From Dromaius novaehollandiae (lineage: Eukaryota; Chordata; Aves; Casuariiformes; Dromaiidae), in assembly GCF_036370855.1 (NCBI RefSeq), contig NC_088099.1:138983017-139047016 (forward strand): a DNA stretch of 64,000 nucleotides, in the 5' to 3' direction. The notes below the pieces were generated by a model. It worked only from the letters and a program-made list of their open reading frames with translations. It was not told the DNA's origin and did not search any database. Positions 26,251 to 37,587 of the stretch are shown piece after piece (position 1 is the stretch's first letter; each line of letters begins with the position of its first letter). A program made the position numbers and the translations under genes.

Positions 26251-27177
26251 GCATCCACTGGATAATGGGATCAAATGCACTCTCAGCAAGTTCGCAGCAA
26301 ATACAAAGCTGGGAGGAGTGGTTGATAGGCCAGAGGGCTGTGCTGCCATTCAGAGGGACCTGGACAGGCTGAAGAAATGGGCTGACAGGAACCTCATGAC
26401 ATTCAACAAAGACAAGTGCAGAGTCCTGCACCTAGGGAGCAATAACCCCCCACACCAGTACAGGCTGGGGGCCGATCTGCTGGAGAGCAGCTCGGAGAAG
26501 GACCTGGGAATCCTGGTGGACAAGAAGTTGACGGTGAGCCAGCAATGTGCCCTTGTGGCCAAGGAGGCCAGTGGTATCCTGGGCTGCATTAGGAAGAGCA
26601 CTGCCAGCAGGTTGAGGGAGGTGATCCTTCCCCTCTGCTCAGCCCTGGTGAGGCCACATCTGGAGTATTGTGTCCGGTACTGGGCTCCCCAGTGTAAGAG
26701 ATACGGAGCTACTGGAGCGAATCCAGTGAAGGGCTACTAAGATGATGAAGGGACTGGAGTATCTCTCATACGAGGAAAGGCTGAGAGAGCTGGGACACCT
26801 CTGCCTGGCGAAGGGAAGGCTGAGGGGGGGGATCTTATCAATGTGTATAAGTATCCGAAGGGAGGGTGTAAAGAGAATGGGGCCATACTCTTCTCCGTGG
26901 TGCCCAGTGACAGGACAAGAGGCAACGGGCACAAACTGAAACACAGGAAGCTCTGTCTGAACGTGTGGAAAAACTTCTTCACTGTGAGGGTGACTGAGCA
27001 CTGGAACAGGTTGCCCAGAGAGGTTGTGGGGTCTCCTTGCTTGGAGACATTCAAAACCCAGCTGTACACAGTCCTGAGCAACGTGCTTTAGGTGACCCTG
27101 CTTGAGGAGGGGGGATTGGACCAAATGATCTTTAAAGGTCTCTTCCAACCTCAACTATTCTGTGCTTCTGCAATTCC
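26251..27177 (+). mobile_element. CR1 LINE, 5'-truncated, RT C-terminus plus 3' UTR (dead copy)
   Basis: About 0.93 kb of a chicken-repeat-1 type non-LTR retrotransposon. The plus strand encodes hallmark CR1 RT C-terminal pieces: [80 protein letters not shown]. The frame then breaks near 26,700 and again near 26,830 in a run of eight Gs, where KLKHRKL and VRVTEHWNRLPREVV appear in another frame. A CGA-to-TGA-type change is also visible near 26,730. The 3' UTR ends with ACTATTCTGTGCTTCTGCAA, the CR1 terminal signature. Truncated at the 5' end and frameshifted, so it cannot move on its own. It lies antisense in SPIDR intron 5. Confidence 0.95.
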
Positions 27178-27447
27178 CAAAGCAGAAAAATGTGTTAGAA
27201 AAACTTTGAGGCGATTATATAGTGCTCTTTCAGAAAAAGATGTATGCTGAAAAGTTAACATTAATCATTAGCCATTATTTTAGCACCATAATTTCCAAGA
27301 AAAAGGTCAGTTGGGCCTCTTCCACAGAGAGCAGAAAGCAGAGGATTTCTCAGAAGAAAAAGCAACTAAGATCAGGCCTTGCCAGATCTTTTTCCTGCCT
27401 CACTTTAAGCAAAAATTCAATTAGTTATAGGTCAAAAGAAAGTTAAC

Positions 27448-27467
27448 AATAATAATAATAATAATAA
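27448..27467. repeat. (AAT)n microsatellite
   Basis: Between six and seven AAT units, directly followed by AACCTCTCC. Confidence 0.9.
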
Positions 27468-29079
27468 CCTCTCCAATCCCCATTCCCTTAAAACATACAG
27501 AGAAAAAAGTAAAACATGATCACATTGTATCTCTCATACAATTTTTCTGACAAACCTGAACTGAACCTAAACCAAAAATTAGCCAAGAGTTGCTTACCAC
27601 AAGACCAGCTTCAACTTGTCTTCCTCATTATTCCCTATCAAGTAGCTTTACACTTTAGAGATGACTAGTTGATAAGTAAAACATGGCACACAGACTTAAA
27701 ATGTAACACAAACTTAATCGAGAGTATAGTTTACACCCTAAACATAAGCAAAAGCTGTATCTTTACACCAGTACATCAAGTCTCTCTATATAATTTTCAC
27801 TAAACAGAAGTAATTTTCAAATTAAATCTACTAGTGTATTAGAGGAAAAAAAAAAAAAGAAAAACACACAGCTGAAGTTATTCATCTTTTGAGATTTCCC
27901 ATTAGAAACCTAGCACACACCATGGGTAAATATTGCAATAAAGATATTTTGGCAGCAATCGTAAACCTCCAGAACCTCTTGGCATTTGGCATATTTTGAA
28001 GTGGGGTAAAATAAATTTCATGGTCTTTTGATTATCCACACACTCTATTAGGTTCCAGAGATTTAGTAAATACCACAAAAATGATGATATATCAACATTT
28101 GGCTTTTTTTCCTCCCCCCACTGTGAACCAGGCCACACAATTAACAGGCCTTTTTAAAGAATACTCATACAGCAAATGACCTCCTATAGCGAACACGTCT
28201 TCTGTATTGCTTTCCTGGAACTCTTTCAAACAGCTTGCCTGCAACTTTTCCTAGGAAAACAGCACATCCCAAGTAAAGCAAACCAAAGAATGCAACAGAC
28301 AATGATCATCGGGGATTCACCCCCCTGCATACACCAAATTCCCAAGAAGAAATTTTACCGGTGGGGCTGGGGGGAAATCTGCAAAGGGATTCTCATATTT
28401 CTAATCTACCCACAGATTTTGTAGTAGCATAACTATTCTGGTTAGGATTAAAAACTTTTTATTACAATATGGTTGCACCCAAACAAGCCCTCTCATGGGC
28501 ACCATTTACTAATGTGAATGCGTCTCATAACGTTTATCCAACTTTCCATCTACGATGTGCGTAAGTCATGCTGGTGTAATAAAAGCGGAACAACTTTTAT
28601 TGCTTGCATAAATTTTAGGTCTGTTTTCCCAGGTTTATGCATACTGGACACCCTCTTCCAACACTGCTGCCCAGGACTCGAGCTATTTTAAATCAATTCC
28701 TCAAGAACCTGAAAAACATTAGGGTGATTAACCCATGCTGAACTCTGAGCTATAGAAATTAAATTGCCACCAACACCCAAGAGACAGCTGAAAGCCAGAT
28801 CACATATGTCAACACAGCAGTTAACGTGCTGCAGCACAGAATGTCAAGATCCACTTTCTAACCCTCCGGCTGCAACAAGAAAGTATCCTCAGAAGGGCTG
28901 CAGCAGCCTGTTATTTCACAGCTTTTACTAGGAAACTGGAAACAACTTTCAGTCTTCAAGCAGAACTTATTTTCATACTCCAGCCGTACTCTCTCACAAT
29001 GATTTTAGTAACGAATTGATAAATAAATTCAAATACATTTGGGTAAAGCTTTAATCTGCTTCGGTAACAGTATAACGCA

Positions 29080-29545
29080 GCTCGCCGGACACCTCTCCTC
29101 TCCACACAGAAGACCCTGCCCGCGCCCCGCCGCCGGGGCACGACGGCCGCCTGGCGCTGCTGCTCACGGGCGCGCTCCCGGCCGCAGGACGCGGCCGCCT
29201 CCCGCCGCGCCGCGCGGCCTCTGGCGCGCCCTGCCGGCAGCGCGGCAGCGCGGCAGCCGCAGCGCCCCGGTTGCGCCCCCTCGCCACGGCCAGGCCCGGG
29301 GGGTGAAGGCAGCCAAACTCCGGGCCTCGGAGGGGCTCACGGCTCCCTCAGCGAGCACCGGTGCGCGGAGGGGTGTGGGGGGAGCAGGCTGGCAGGCGCT
29401 GCTGGAGGTCACCCAGGGCAGCCCCGGCTCCCCAGAGCCAAGCTCAAGGGCTGCTTGCTTACCTAATCAAGTGTTGAACCCCCCAAAATGGGGGCTCTGC
29501 AGGCTCTCCGGACCCTGCACCGGTGCGCGGCCACCCTCAGAGTGA
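29080..29545. promoter_or_regulatory. Orphan CpG island in SPIDR intron 5
   Basis: About 460 bp of very GC- and CpG-rich sequence (for example GCGCGCTCCCGGCCGCAGGA and repeated GCAGCGCG units) sitting in AT-rich intron, 0.5-1 kb downstream of SPIDR exon 5. It has density like the two gene-start islands in this window. I see no coding exon with a convincing splice site or familiar protein in either direction; the long open frames on both strands are what GC-rich DNA gives by chance. It contains the 14-mer GCACCGGTGCGCGG twice (29,355-29,368 and 29,517-29,530). It could be an internal promoter, a non-coding RNA start, or a GC-rich retroelement part abutting the CR1 fragment. Confidence 0.6.
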
Positions 29546-29569
29546 AACACTGTGTCCTCACATCCGGTT

Positions 29570-29813
29570 TTTGGGCACAAATTGAAATACAAGAAATTCA
29601 TGTTTAAACATAAGAAAACACTTCTTTTACTGTGAGGGTGATCGAACAGGACAAGGTTGCCTAGAGAGGCTGTGGGGTCTCCATCCTTGGAGACATGCAA
29701 AACCCAACTGGACACAGTCCTGGGCAACCTGCTGCAGCTGACCCTGCTTGGGCAGGGGGTTGGACATGATCTCCAGAGGCGCCTTCCAACCTCAACCACT
29801 CCGCAATTCTCTG
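29570..29813 (+). mobile_element. CR1 3'-end fragment
   Basis: Starts at GGGCACAAATTGAAATACAA (CR1: gggcacaaactgaaacacag), passes through CTTTTACTGTGAGGGTGATC, GGGTCTCCATCCTTGGAGAC and CTGGACACAGTCCTGGGCAA, and ends with the CR1 tail CTTCCAACCTCAACCACTCC-GCAATTCT. 5'-truncated with scattered changes. It immediately follows the orphan CpG island on the same strand. Confidence 0.9.
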
Positions 29814-30001
29814 ACCACACGGCCAATTTCCAGGTGGGAGCACTGTTTGGTTTGGAGGTTTGGCAGTCCAAAAATGCACTGAACATCTTGAGTATGGAAT
29901 TCCTTTTGGAGAGACAAGGGAAAGAAAAACCTCACATTCCTCCAAATAAAACTGGAGGAAAATTAGTCAGATATAAGTACACTCCATAATTATTGCTAAC
30001 C

Positions 30002-30024
30002 TTTTTTTTTTTTTTTTTTTTTTT
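30002..30024. repeat. Poly-T run (23 bases) close to SPIDR exon 5 donor
   Basis: Homopolymer T on the plus strand, hence a run of 23 As in the SPIDR pre-mRNA beginning about 22 nt after the exon 5 splice donor. Confidence 0.85.
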
Positions 30025-30046
30025 AAACACAGAAACAATTTCTCAC

Positions 30047-30204
30047 CTTAAAAAAGTCATCATTCCCCTCTTTGGCAGGCAGAGAACTTAGATTTGTGCA
30101 GGAGTCGGAGTCTGATATGTCCAGTGAACCGTCATCTTTTTCTGATCCACCACACTTACCAGTAGAATCACTATCCTTCTCCCACTCAATGAACTGTGGT
30201 TCAT
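30047..30204 (-). CDS. SPIDR: SPIDR coding exon 5
   Basis: 158-nt internal exon. The acceptor is ATTTTAG just right of 30,204 and the donor is AAG|GTGAGA. It completes a split Asp codon from exon 4 and encodes DEPQFIEWEKDSDSTGK, then GSLDISDSDSCTNLSSLPAK and ends GNDDFFK in phase 0. Human SPIDR has ELQFIDWEIDSD and AVEISDCASCASNQSL in the same order, so the identity is firm. The segment is acidic and serine-rich. The LDISDSD stretch has the look of a SUMO-interacting motif (hydrophobic core followed by acid/serine), but that is inference. The exon lies within a shadow plus-strand frame that is not a gene. Confidence 0.93.
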
Positions 30205-32559
30205 CTAAAATAAAAATATTTGTTAAAAGATATTTTACTTCATCATCATCTATATATTATTTATAAGTATGAATTCAAACATACTAATACTACAGTTAGC
30301 TGAGGAAAAATGCAACATTATTTTGTTACACATGTTCAATGGATCTTTAACTATTTTTATAGATGAAGAATGTGATCTTCTCTCTCACAAAAGCCAAATC
30401 CTATTATAAGGCAATGGAAGTTTCTGTGAATAAAGATAAAAAATTCCACATATAATAAAGATTTCAAAGTACTGCCCATAAGGTGACTGCTTAGGTAGGT
30501 AGTGTTTTTAGTTTAGTTTTTTTTATTCGTTTTTCTGGTTTTTAGTTAGGCTTTTTTGTCCAGTTGCGTTAGATTTTTAAAGTGTACTTGTTCAAAATTA
30601 ACTGGTTTTAAGCAAATACTTCAGAGGGTTACTTGGAGCAGCTGAGAAGTTGGTATATGTTAACATCTGCTATAAGAGTGGCAAACTCCAGAGAAATGAA
30701 AAGGCTAGTTAAGATGGTAACCTCCTAAAACACCATGGCTAAATACACAAGTCTGTGACTCAAACCTTTAAGCATATCAGACAGAGGATTCCTTCCTTAA
30801 TGCAACTCCAAAAGTCCACTCGCACTATCTGAGGATGGTGTGAGGACCTCTGAATTCAGTGGAAGCCTGAGCTCCCTCCATAGCAGCCCTCACCACCCTT
30901 CAGGTCCACCTGAACGTGTGGCTGTAAGTCACTGAGAAGAAAAATCTCATTCCATTTTATATAAATGAGCTTTGGAGAAGAAGGAGCAAGGAGCTGTTTG
31001 GTTGGTTTTGCTTTTGTGCCTCTGCAAATAATGTAAATGTCACATTTCTAACATTGAAAGAATCATATACAGGTAACAGAAAGCCGAGTAAGGAAAAAAA
31101 AGTGCTCTAGACATTTTTATAGATATATGTATCTGTGATAGCACATTTTAGAATTTACAGAGCTACTATAGTCTAAATTATTCATTTCTTAATGGAGCTT
31201 CCACATTCTGAAGTCATCCAGACAGACGGAGAAACACAGAGCTCTGGTGTTTGCTTTTTCACACATACAAATGCATTTCTTTTTCTAGCTACAAGAAAGA
31301 CATATGAAAAAGAGCTTTTAAACACACGCATTGGTGACTAAGTAACACAAACAGGCCTGTTGAAGCTGTGTGGCAAGTATGACTGCAGCATAAATTCTGT
31401 AATGAAATATGAGACAATCAGTTTTATCAAGCTGACCCTTTTTCTCTGAAGGTGAACATCACATGAAAGGATGTAACACTTAAAAATACTTTCTCAGCTA
31501 CCATCCCCGTGTGTATAATTATACATACATAATATGCATACACACAGATACACACCTACAATACTATAATTACTGTGTATGATGTTTACTTGAAAAAGCA
31601 TGGAGAACACAGTTCTTTCTCCCCACTTCTTTCAGTAACTCAATACATTTCGGAGTTTAGAAAAAGAATAGGAAAAGAATGGATTTCCTCAGTGCCTTCA
31701 AGCATGTACTTTCCATAAAGTATCCAGGTTCCTTAATTTCTATGGAGAAACCAAATTTGTCTGTCTCACAAGAGCAGAGTTTCTTGAGCAATAGTCTGCA
31801 TATTCTCTCTTTAAAAAAATTAAAGACTAAAGATCTGCGGGATATACTCATTGCTACTGAACTGTTCATTATAAGGGATATATAAGGGACAACTGCAATA
31901 CGATGATATTAATGACAGGTTAAAAAGATTCATGGTGAGCATTATATTGTAGTCTAGAAAATGGACAGTCTTTCCATTTCAACATGAAAAAGAGTTACTA
32001 GGAATTACACTAAATGATCATTTCTCTCCCTTCTGTTGTTCCCTGCTCCATGAATCAGAAAATGAATCATAAGAACAAAACTCACTGTTGTTCATAGAAT
32101 GCAGCTAATGGGAAACAAGGAATACTGTGTACTGAAATGAAAACTAATGATGCTAACTGCAGCTGCAAAGTCTGCTACATGTAGGCAGCAGATGCAGACA
32201 GCAATATCACTAGCAGAACAGAGTGGGCAGATGAAGGTGTTCATAAGCCCAGTATCTATACCACAGCATAGACAAGGAAATGGTACAAACTATAATATAT
32301 TGAAATGAGCTGACATGCTTCATTTGATATTGTATAACATGCCCAATTCTGCTCCTTTACCCCAACGTTTAAATTTGTTGTACATAATTTATAGTAAGAG
32401 CTTATTCTACAATCCAATGAAATTGATGGAAAAAATCCAACTGATTTAACTGAAATAGGATAAGATCTTGCCGTTCTGTTAGAACGGCCTCAAAGTATTT
32501 TCATTACGGCATCTGAAGATGACAGGTTTCTTGACAAATCTACTTGCGTTTGACCTTAC
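30205..32559 (-). other. SPIDR: SPIDR intron 4
   Basis: 2.36-kb AT-rich intron with correct splice ends. I see no further exon, retroposon or structured element in it. Confidence 0.85.
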
Positions 32560-32745
32560 CTTCACCACTTCTGTTCTCTGACAATAAATCACATCTGCTG
32601 TATGATTTCTCTGTTTTGGAAGCATAACTTTTTTCTTTGCATAACCTTGAAATTGATGTTTTATTTTCATCATCTGAAAAATCACTGCCACTAGAGCTCC
32701 ATATTATGCTCTCAGACTCCTTAGAGCTTTCAGCAACAGAAGATC
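32560..32745 (-). CDS. SPIDR: SPIDR coding exon 4
   Basis: 186-nt internal exon. The acceptor is TTTTTAACAG before GAT and the donor is GAAG|GTAAGG. It enters and leaves in phase 1, as exons 3 and 5 require. It encodes GSSVAESSKESES, then IIWSSSGSDFSDDENKT, matching human ITWSSSGSDLSDEDKT, and a further stretch including KEKSYASKTEKSYSRCDLLS. The SSSGSD-SDDE block is the best conserved part of the N-terminus and looks like a casein kinase 2-type acidic serine cluster (inference). Compared with human, where QLQRDELQF follows almost directly, this exon carries roughly 25-30 additional residues before DEPQF. Confidence 0.93.
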
Positions 32746-34258
32746 CTGTTAAAAAGGATTGTAAAGCATTAGAGTATTATGGAAAAGTAATACTGTTAAA
32801 TGTAAAATTTTTAAAAATTAAGCTATATGTTTTTTGAACTAGAAAAATATTATCAGTTCTATCCCCAAGCACCAGAGACCAATACAGAGTGTTAACTCAC
32901 AGGCATTTCTTGTACATACCAGCATTATTTTCATTTCAGTTCTCCAAGATAAATGCTAACACTTCCTTTTATACGAGGCTATCAGTCGTTCAGCAGAGCA
33001 AGAACTAGAAATGACTATCTGACGTACAGTCTTCTACTCACAGTACTAACGCTCCCACATATGCCCTTTTAAAATACTAAGTGGTTTAATTAAAGACTAT
33101 CTGCACAATTTTGGATTTTCGATTTCTCTTACTTTCTACAGTGAATAACAAATGAACAAGTATACCGCCATTAGAGATGACTTTCTAGTTTTGTCTTGAG
33201 AGAAAAATCAAACTTCTCAGGGGCAACAAAGAATGTCTGTTGTGTTTTTGAAGTTAAGTGAGACAGAATTAATGCAAAATACATTTCTTTGTTATTTTTA
33301 ATAATAAAAGAAAAGGATTAATGCTTAACAGTAGAGTGTTCAGTATTAGCAATCACAAGAAAACACAATTGTCTACCTCCTACCACTACTAAAGCTTTTT
33401 AAGTAAATGTGAAGTTCGGCAGTTATTGGGTATTTGGGATTAGGCAGGAGGGCCAAGGAGAGACAGACAACTGTATCTCCTCCTGCAACACACAGAGATT
33501 CTTTTCAGAAACCTAGAAAAGCATAATTTTGAACCCCAAAGGAGGATAGAGAAAAGCTGCCCAATATGTCACTTATTTTTAACTCCAGAGGCAGCCTTGC
33601 TGCTAGAGCAAGCAGAAATACAAGACAGGAGAAGCCACTACTCTTTCTTTCCTTTCCTCTGGAGTCAAAAAGTAAAAGAACTGGAGAGAGTCTATAAATG
33701 CTCCTCCTCTTAATTATGCCTAGAGCTATTTTTTTAGCATGGTATCAAATGAACTAAGGTACATATAAAAGACTAAAAGCAGGCAGTTGACAAAATTCTA
33801 TTTTACTATCCATTTTTCATACTTAAAAAATAGATTTTCCCTCATCCACACCTGTCTGTCTCTAGGCAGAACAGAAGAGAGTTGTTTCACCCTCTACCTA
33901 GACAGCTAAGGGTTGTTTTTCATTCTCTCCTCTTAAAACACAAAGTATTAAAATATCTTGCCACTGCTAGAACACATACTATATACAGCATTAGTGATGC
34001 TTCCTCCATCTGTTCAAGAGCAATAGCTGAAGTTCCCTCAACTTCTGCAGAAAATATTTCTGGTGCTCTAAATGAAGAGAGGAGCCCAAACGCAATAGTA
34101 TCAAAATTACATCTCTTAACAAAATTAGCTTCTGTATGCACAGATTATAATAACAAAAGAAGAAAACAACCAGTATTTTGAGCCAATTCTACCTTGAAAA
34201 GGGACAAAGCAAAATGACAGTCTTTTGATAAAGTGAACATGAAATAGCCATAACATAC
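32746..34258 (-). other. SPIDR: SPIDR intron 3
   Basis: 1.5-kb intron. Open frames of about 70-100 codons lie on both strands at 33,880-34,180, but they match no SPIDR segment and have no usable splice sites. No repeats recognised. Confidence 0.85.
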
Positions 34259-34337
34259 CTACTGTGCTTTCAGCAGATGTTAGCAGTGGTCCAAGATGCT
34301 TCTTAATCCTGGACTGCTTATCAGCAGGTCTCAGAGA
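34259..34337 (-). CDS. SPIDR: SPIDR coding exon 3
   Basis: 79-nt exon with the acceptor TTTTTTCAATATAG and the donor GTAG|GTATG. It starts in phase 0 and ends in phase 1. It encodes SLRPADKQSRIKKHLGPLLT and then SAESTV. The counterpart in human is the weakly conserved stretch NPSLTAEEKTITEKHLELCP, so the assignment rests on position, phase and the shared SL--A-(E/D)K----KHL pattern rather than on high identity. Confidence 0.88.
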
Positions 34338-35357
34338 CTATATTGAAAAAAGAGAAGGGAGATTTAATCACCAAGAAAGATGTTAAGGACAATTTTAACA
34401 TACAGCAATATACTCATCAGAACTGTTATTATTCACCCACCACAACTTGATAGCACAATTTCAATTTTTTTTTTCTATTTTCTACCAGGCTCAATACAAC
34501 AAATAAGATAACAAATCATGAAAGAACAGTAACAGAAAAGATGAATTTTCATTGTTTTGGAACATATAACCTTACTGTGACTATGAAAGAAATTAGATCC
34601 GACCTTACAAAGAACAAGAGCCAGTATCTTCAGCATTAAAATGTCAAAGGTGGGCAGTAAGAGCTTAATAAAGCATATGCCCTATTCAAAGGTTACAGAA
34701 AGAAGCATTCAGTAGTCCTGTCTCTGATTTTATTAAATCCCACAAGCTACGTAACACCATGACTGCTCAGCAGCAGAAGAAGAAACAGAACAACCCAGTT
34801 GGAGAAGATTATTTTCAGCACACAGCACTTCTCATTCAGAGCTGGGTGAACATATGACCAATGTTGAAGAAAATTAAGCATAGTTTAATTTATCATCCAA
34901 AACAGCATATGCACCATGATCCATGCCAGGGTCATCAAAAAGCAGAACTGTCCACAGTGAAATCATTATTTCAAATATACTCTTTATATCTAAAACAAAT
35001 TCTTCAGATGCAGACTAGAGTCTTTTTGTTCTGTAATTTTTAGGGAAACGCAGTACTCCATTCCAAATGGCAAATTATTTGTGCATGTCTAAGTGTAGTT
35101 TTGCAATTTTCTAAGTCATAATATCTTATGTTTTGGATAGCATTTAACATATGCACAGAGAATTACACTACTAAGTTAAGACAATGCCCTTAAGTAACCT
35201 TGCTTTCCATTTTTGTCTACCTCAACAGTTAATATGCTGTTAATTTGGAAACAACACTAAAAGAAGGGTCACATCTTATAATTCAGTCAAGCATGGAAAC
35301 TTCTTTTGCTGTCAGTTTCAATCTTTTCCTCACACTGCAAGTAAGCCATCATCTTAC
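34338..35357 (-). other. SPIDR: SPIDR intron 2
   Basis: 1.0-kb AT-rich intron bounded by canonical GT/AG. Nothing else seen in it. Confidence 0.88.
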
Positions 35358-35513
35358 CTCAAGCACAGAAGTGCTCTGAAATCCATCCCCACACCTAAGC
35401 CATGCATTGGAAACTGAAGTAGCAGCTACTGATGTCCTGACATTTGATTTTTTTAGCTGTAGGGGTGTCTCATCTGGGAAGGATGTGCATTCTGCATTCC
35501 AAAATCGTTTCCG
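35358..35513 (-). CDS. SPIDR: SPIDR coding exon 2
   Basis: 156-nt exon of exactly 52 codons. The acceptor is a pyrimidine-rich TTTTTTTCCTCCTAG and the donor is GAG|GTAAGAT. It reads RKRFWNAECTSFPDETPLQL, then SVAATSVSNAWLRCGDGFQS and ends TSVLE. Human SPIDR has KRKRSWNTECPSFPGERPLQ and AWLRCGEGFQNTSG here, so this is the strongest single match in the window. The basic RKR at the start, together with the end of exon 1, makes a short basic cluster (RKRKR) that could act in nuclear import; that role is inference. Confidence 0.95.
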
Positions 35514-35697
35514 CTAGGAGGAAAAAAACAAACCCATTAAAAACATTAAGTGTGTACACACAATTCTTTCCAGGTGGAGTCTACTCAATCTGGTCAGCCC
35601 CTTTTTCCTGAATACTTATAAACTCCAATTTTTAATGAGATGGAGGGGAAAAAAAAAAAGTCTGGAACACTGGCAACCATTTTATATGCAACATCAT

Positions 35698-35711
35698 ATA
35701 ATAATAATAAT
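35698..35711. repeat. Short (AAT)n microsatellite
   Basis: About four to five ATA/AAT units in SPIDR intron 1. Confidence 0.75.
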
Positions 35712-37553
35712 CCAAATGACATGGGTAAATTTAATCTTTGATAACTGCATTACTTTCTGTTGACCTAAGTTGCATTTGTAGTATCTGTTAGCTGTCCAAT
35801 GAGGCTGAAAATATCATCCTAAACAGGAACAGCTCAGTAAAATACACTTTAACTAAGTAATTCCTTCAAAAACAAGTGTTGATTGGAACATACGTTCTCA
35901 GCCAGGCTGGGCAATCAAGACTATAATATATACTCAGACTAAAAAACAGATGAGAAAGCAAAGTATCTGGCAGCTTTTGCCTTTTTTGTAGCTTATAATC
36001 TGTATGTTTCCTCTAGATCTGTGAATACTTATAGGAAGCAATATATAGCTTCACCCCTACAGTCAGCCAGTCCTATTGCATAGTGAGATGACTAAGTAAA
36101 ATAAATTTGCAATTTCCTTTGATGGCAACTGACCTTACTAAGAACCTATCTGAAATTTGCTGAGGGTATTCAGACTGCAAAGTCGCTACTATGAGAGGTC
36201 ATTATCACCAAACTGTCCCCATATTTACTCCCACCAATTTTTTTTTTTTCAGTGACAAGAAGTACAACCTTGAACATGACGTGGTATTAAATTTAGAGTC
36301 AAGCACAATTGTAAGGACATGATAACAAGTAAGGAGGCTATGGCAGTTTAAACAAGAAAGGTTACAATTATTACACAAACAGAATTGAAATCCTTCTTTC
36401 CTCCAAGTAATGACACTGTCCCAATCCTCCATTTTCAGAATGTTTGTGTGTGAACATCTACATTGCGCTATCCTCTTGGCCAGTACTTCTGGCTCTGCAT
36501 GGACTATGGAAACATTAATAACTGAAAAAAGTTGAGGTCAATTTTCAGGTTCTGTGGCAAAACGTCACAGCAATGTCTCAGTCCACTCATCTACATTGTC
36601 TTCACTTCCCTGTGCCCCAAAGTGAGGGACATTTTCCATAACTGCTAATTATAAACAGGCCTGTGCTATCCCCTAAAAGGATGTGACACGCAAGAGCTAG
36701 CAGGGGGCAGAAATGCACCAGGTAGCAGGCTACGAGTTAACAGTACAGCCAAGTGTATACCACTGCTCAAACTCATACCCTGCTTCTAGCTGGTTTATTA
36801 GTAAGAGACATAGCAAAAGGGCCTGACTGTTCAAGCTTCATTTGAGATTACTCACAAAAATCCAGGTAACAATATCAGACACACATATAATACTGTGCTA
36901 TTTGTAATCTCATTAGAGATGACATAGGAATATGTAGCTATTAATTTGAGTGAAGAGTAAAACCCTTTATCACTTGGTAGAAAGCGGAAGGATGGAACTC
37001 TCTACATTTTTTTTTTTTTTTTACACAATTAGACCAAAATAATTTTTACTCTTTGCAAAAAAAATGTATTTGTCCATTTCTTTTTCTCCTTAGCAAGTGC
37101 TGGAAGCCTTGCTTAATTCATGTTCTTGTAGCTTCTGAAAGGTTTTTGTAAAATGCATTTTGCAGACAAAAGCTTACAGTACATAAGAAAACAAAATGCA
37201 GTTCATTTAAGCTCTATTTCTTAAATGGCACGTTCCAGTTTGGAAGAACACACATCCGTGCCAACAAGAGCACTATGACTTGCTCACAAGTTTACAATAA
37301 ACTCCTTTCAATGGCCAATTAAAAGCAGAAAGAGTCACAAACAAATCAAAAATCTACACACAAATGCATTCATGAAGTTATGTAAAACAAGCTTCATAAT
37401 ATATTTCTATTGTTAAGAGGCCTAATAAACAAAGAATTAGAGAATTATTCTGTGTTCTGTTAAGCTTCTCATCCACGTTATCCTTAAACTCAGAAAATCC
37501 CTTTGATACAGAATCCCTCTGTTTCTCTATACTATGCAGTACCAACAGAAGTT

Positions 37554-37587
37554 GGGGGGGGGGGGAAAAAAAAAAAAAAAAAAAAAA
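37554..37587. repeat. G12-A22 compound homopolymer
   Basis: Twelve Gs followed directly by 22 As on the plus strand (T22-C12 in the SPIDR transcript). Likely length-variable and error-prone. Confidence 0.9.

Larger units (their letters stand above)
2096..30046 (-). other. SPIDR: SPIDR intron 5 (about 28 kb; extends to the left edge if the exon-6 candidate is wrong)
   Basis: AT-rich intronic DNA between the exon 5 donor (GTGAGA at 30,041-30,046) and the exon 6 candidate. The open frames here are short, overlap on both strands and lack splice signals or familiar motifs, so I call none. It holds three CR1 copies (24.7, 26.3 and 29.6 kb), two ancient CR1-like relics on the minus strand (15.9 and 20.0 kb), MIR-like fragments, several simple repeats, a 21-base G run and an unexplained CpG island at 29.1-29.5 kb. 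These are listed separately. Long stretches such as 7.2-10.4, 10.5-15.9, 16.3-19.9 and 20.4-24.6 kb show nothing else I can name. Confidence 0.75.

Noticed and set aside
26639..27154. 171-codon minus-strand frame
   Set aside because: Antisense shadow of the CR1 element at 26,251-27,177.
29039..29545. 168-codon plus-strand frame and several minus-strand frames in the orphan CpG island
   Set aside because: Composition-driven, with no motif or splice structure.
33882..34181. Possible extra SPIDR exon between exons 3 and 4
   Set aside because: The frames here match no SPIDR segment, and exons 3 and 4 already join in phase with matching homology on both sides.
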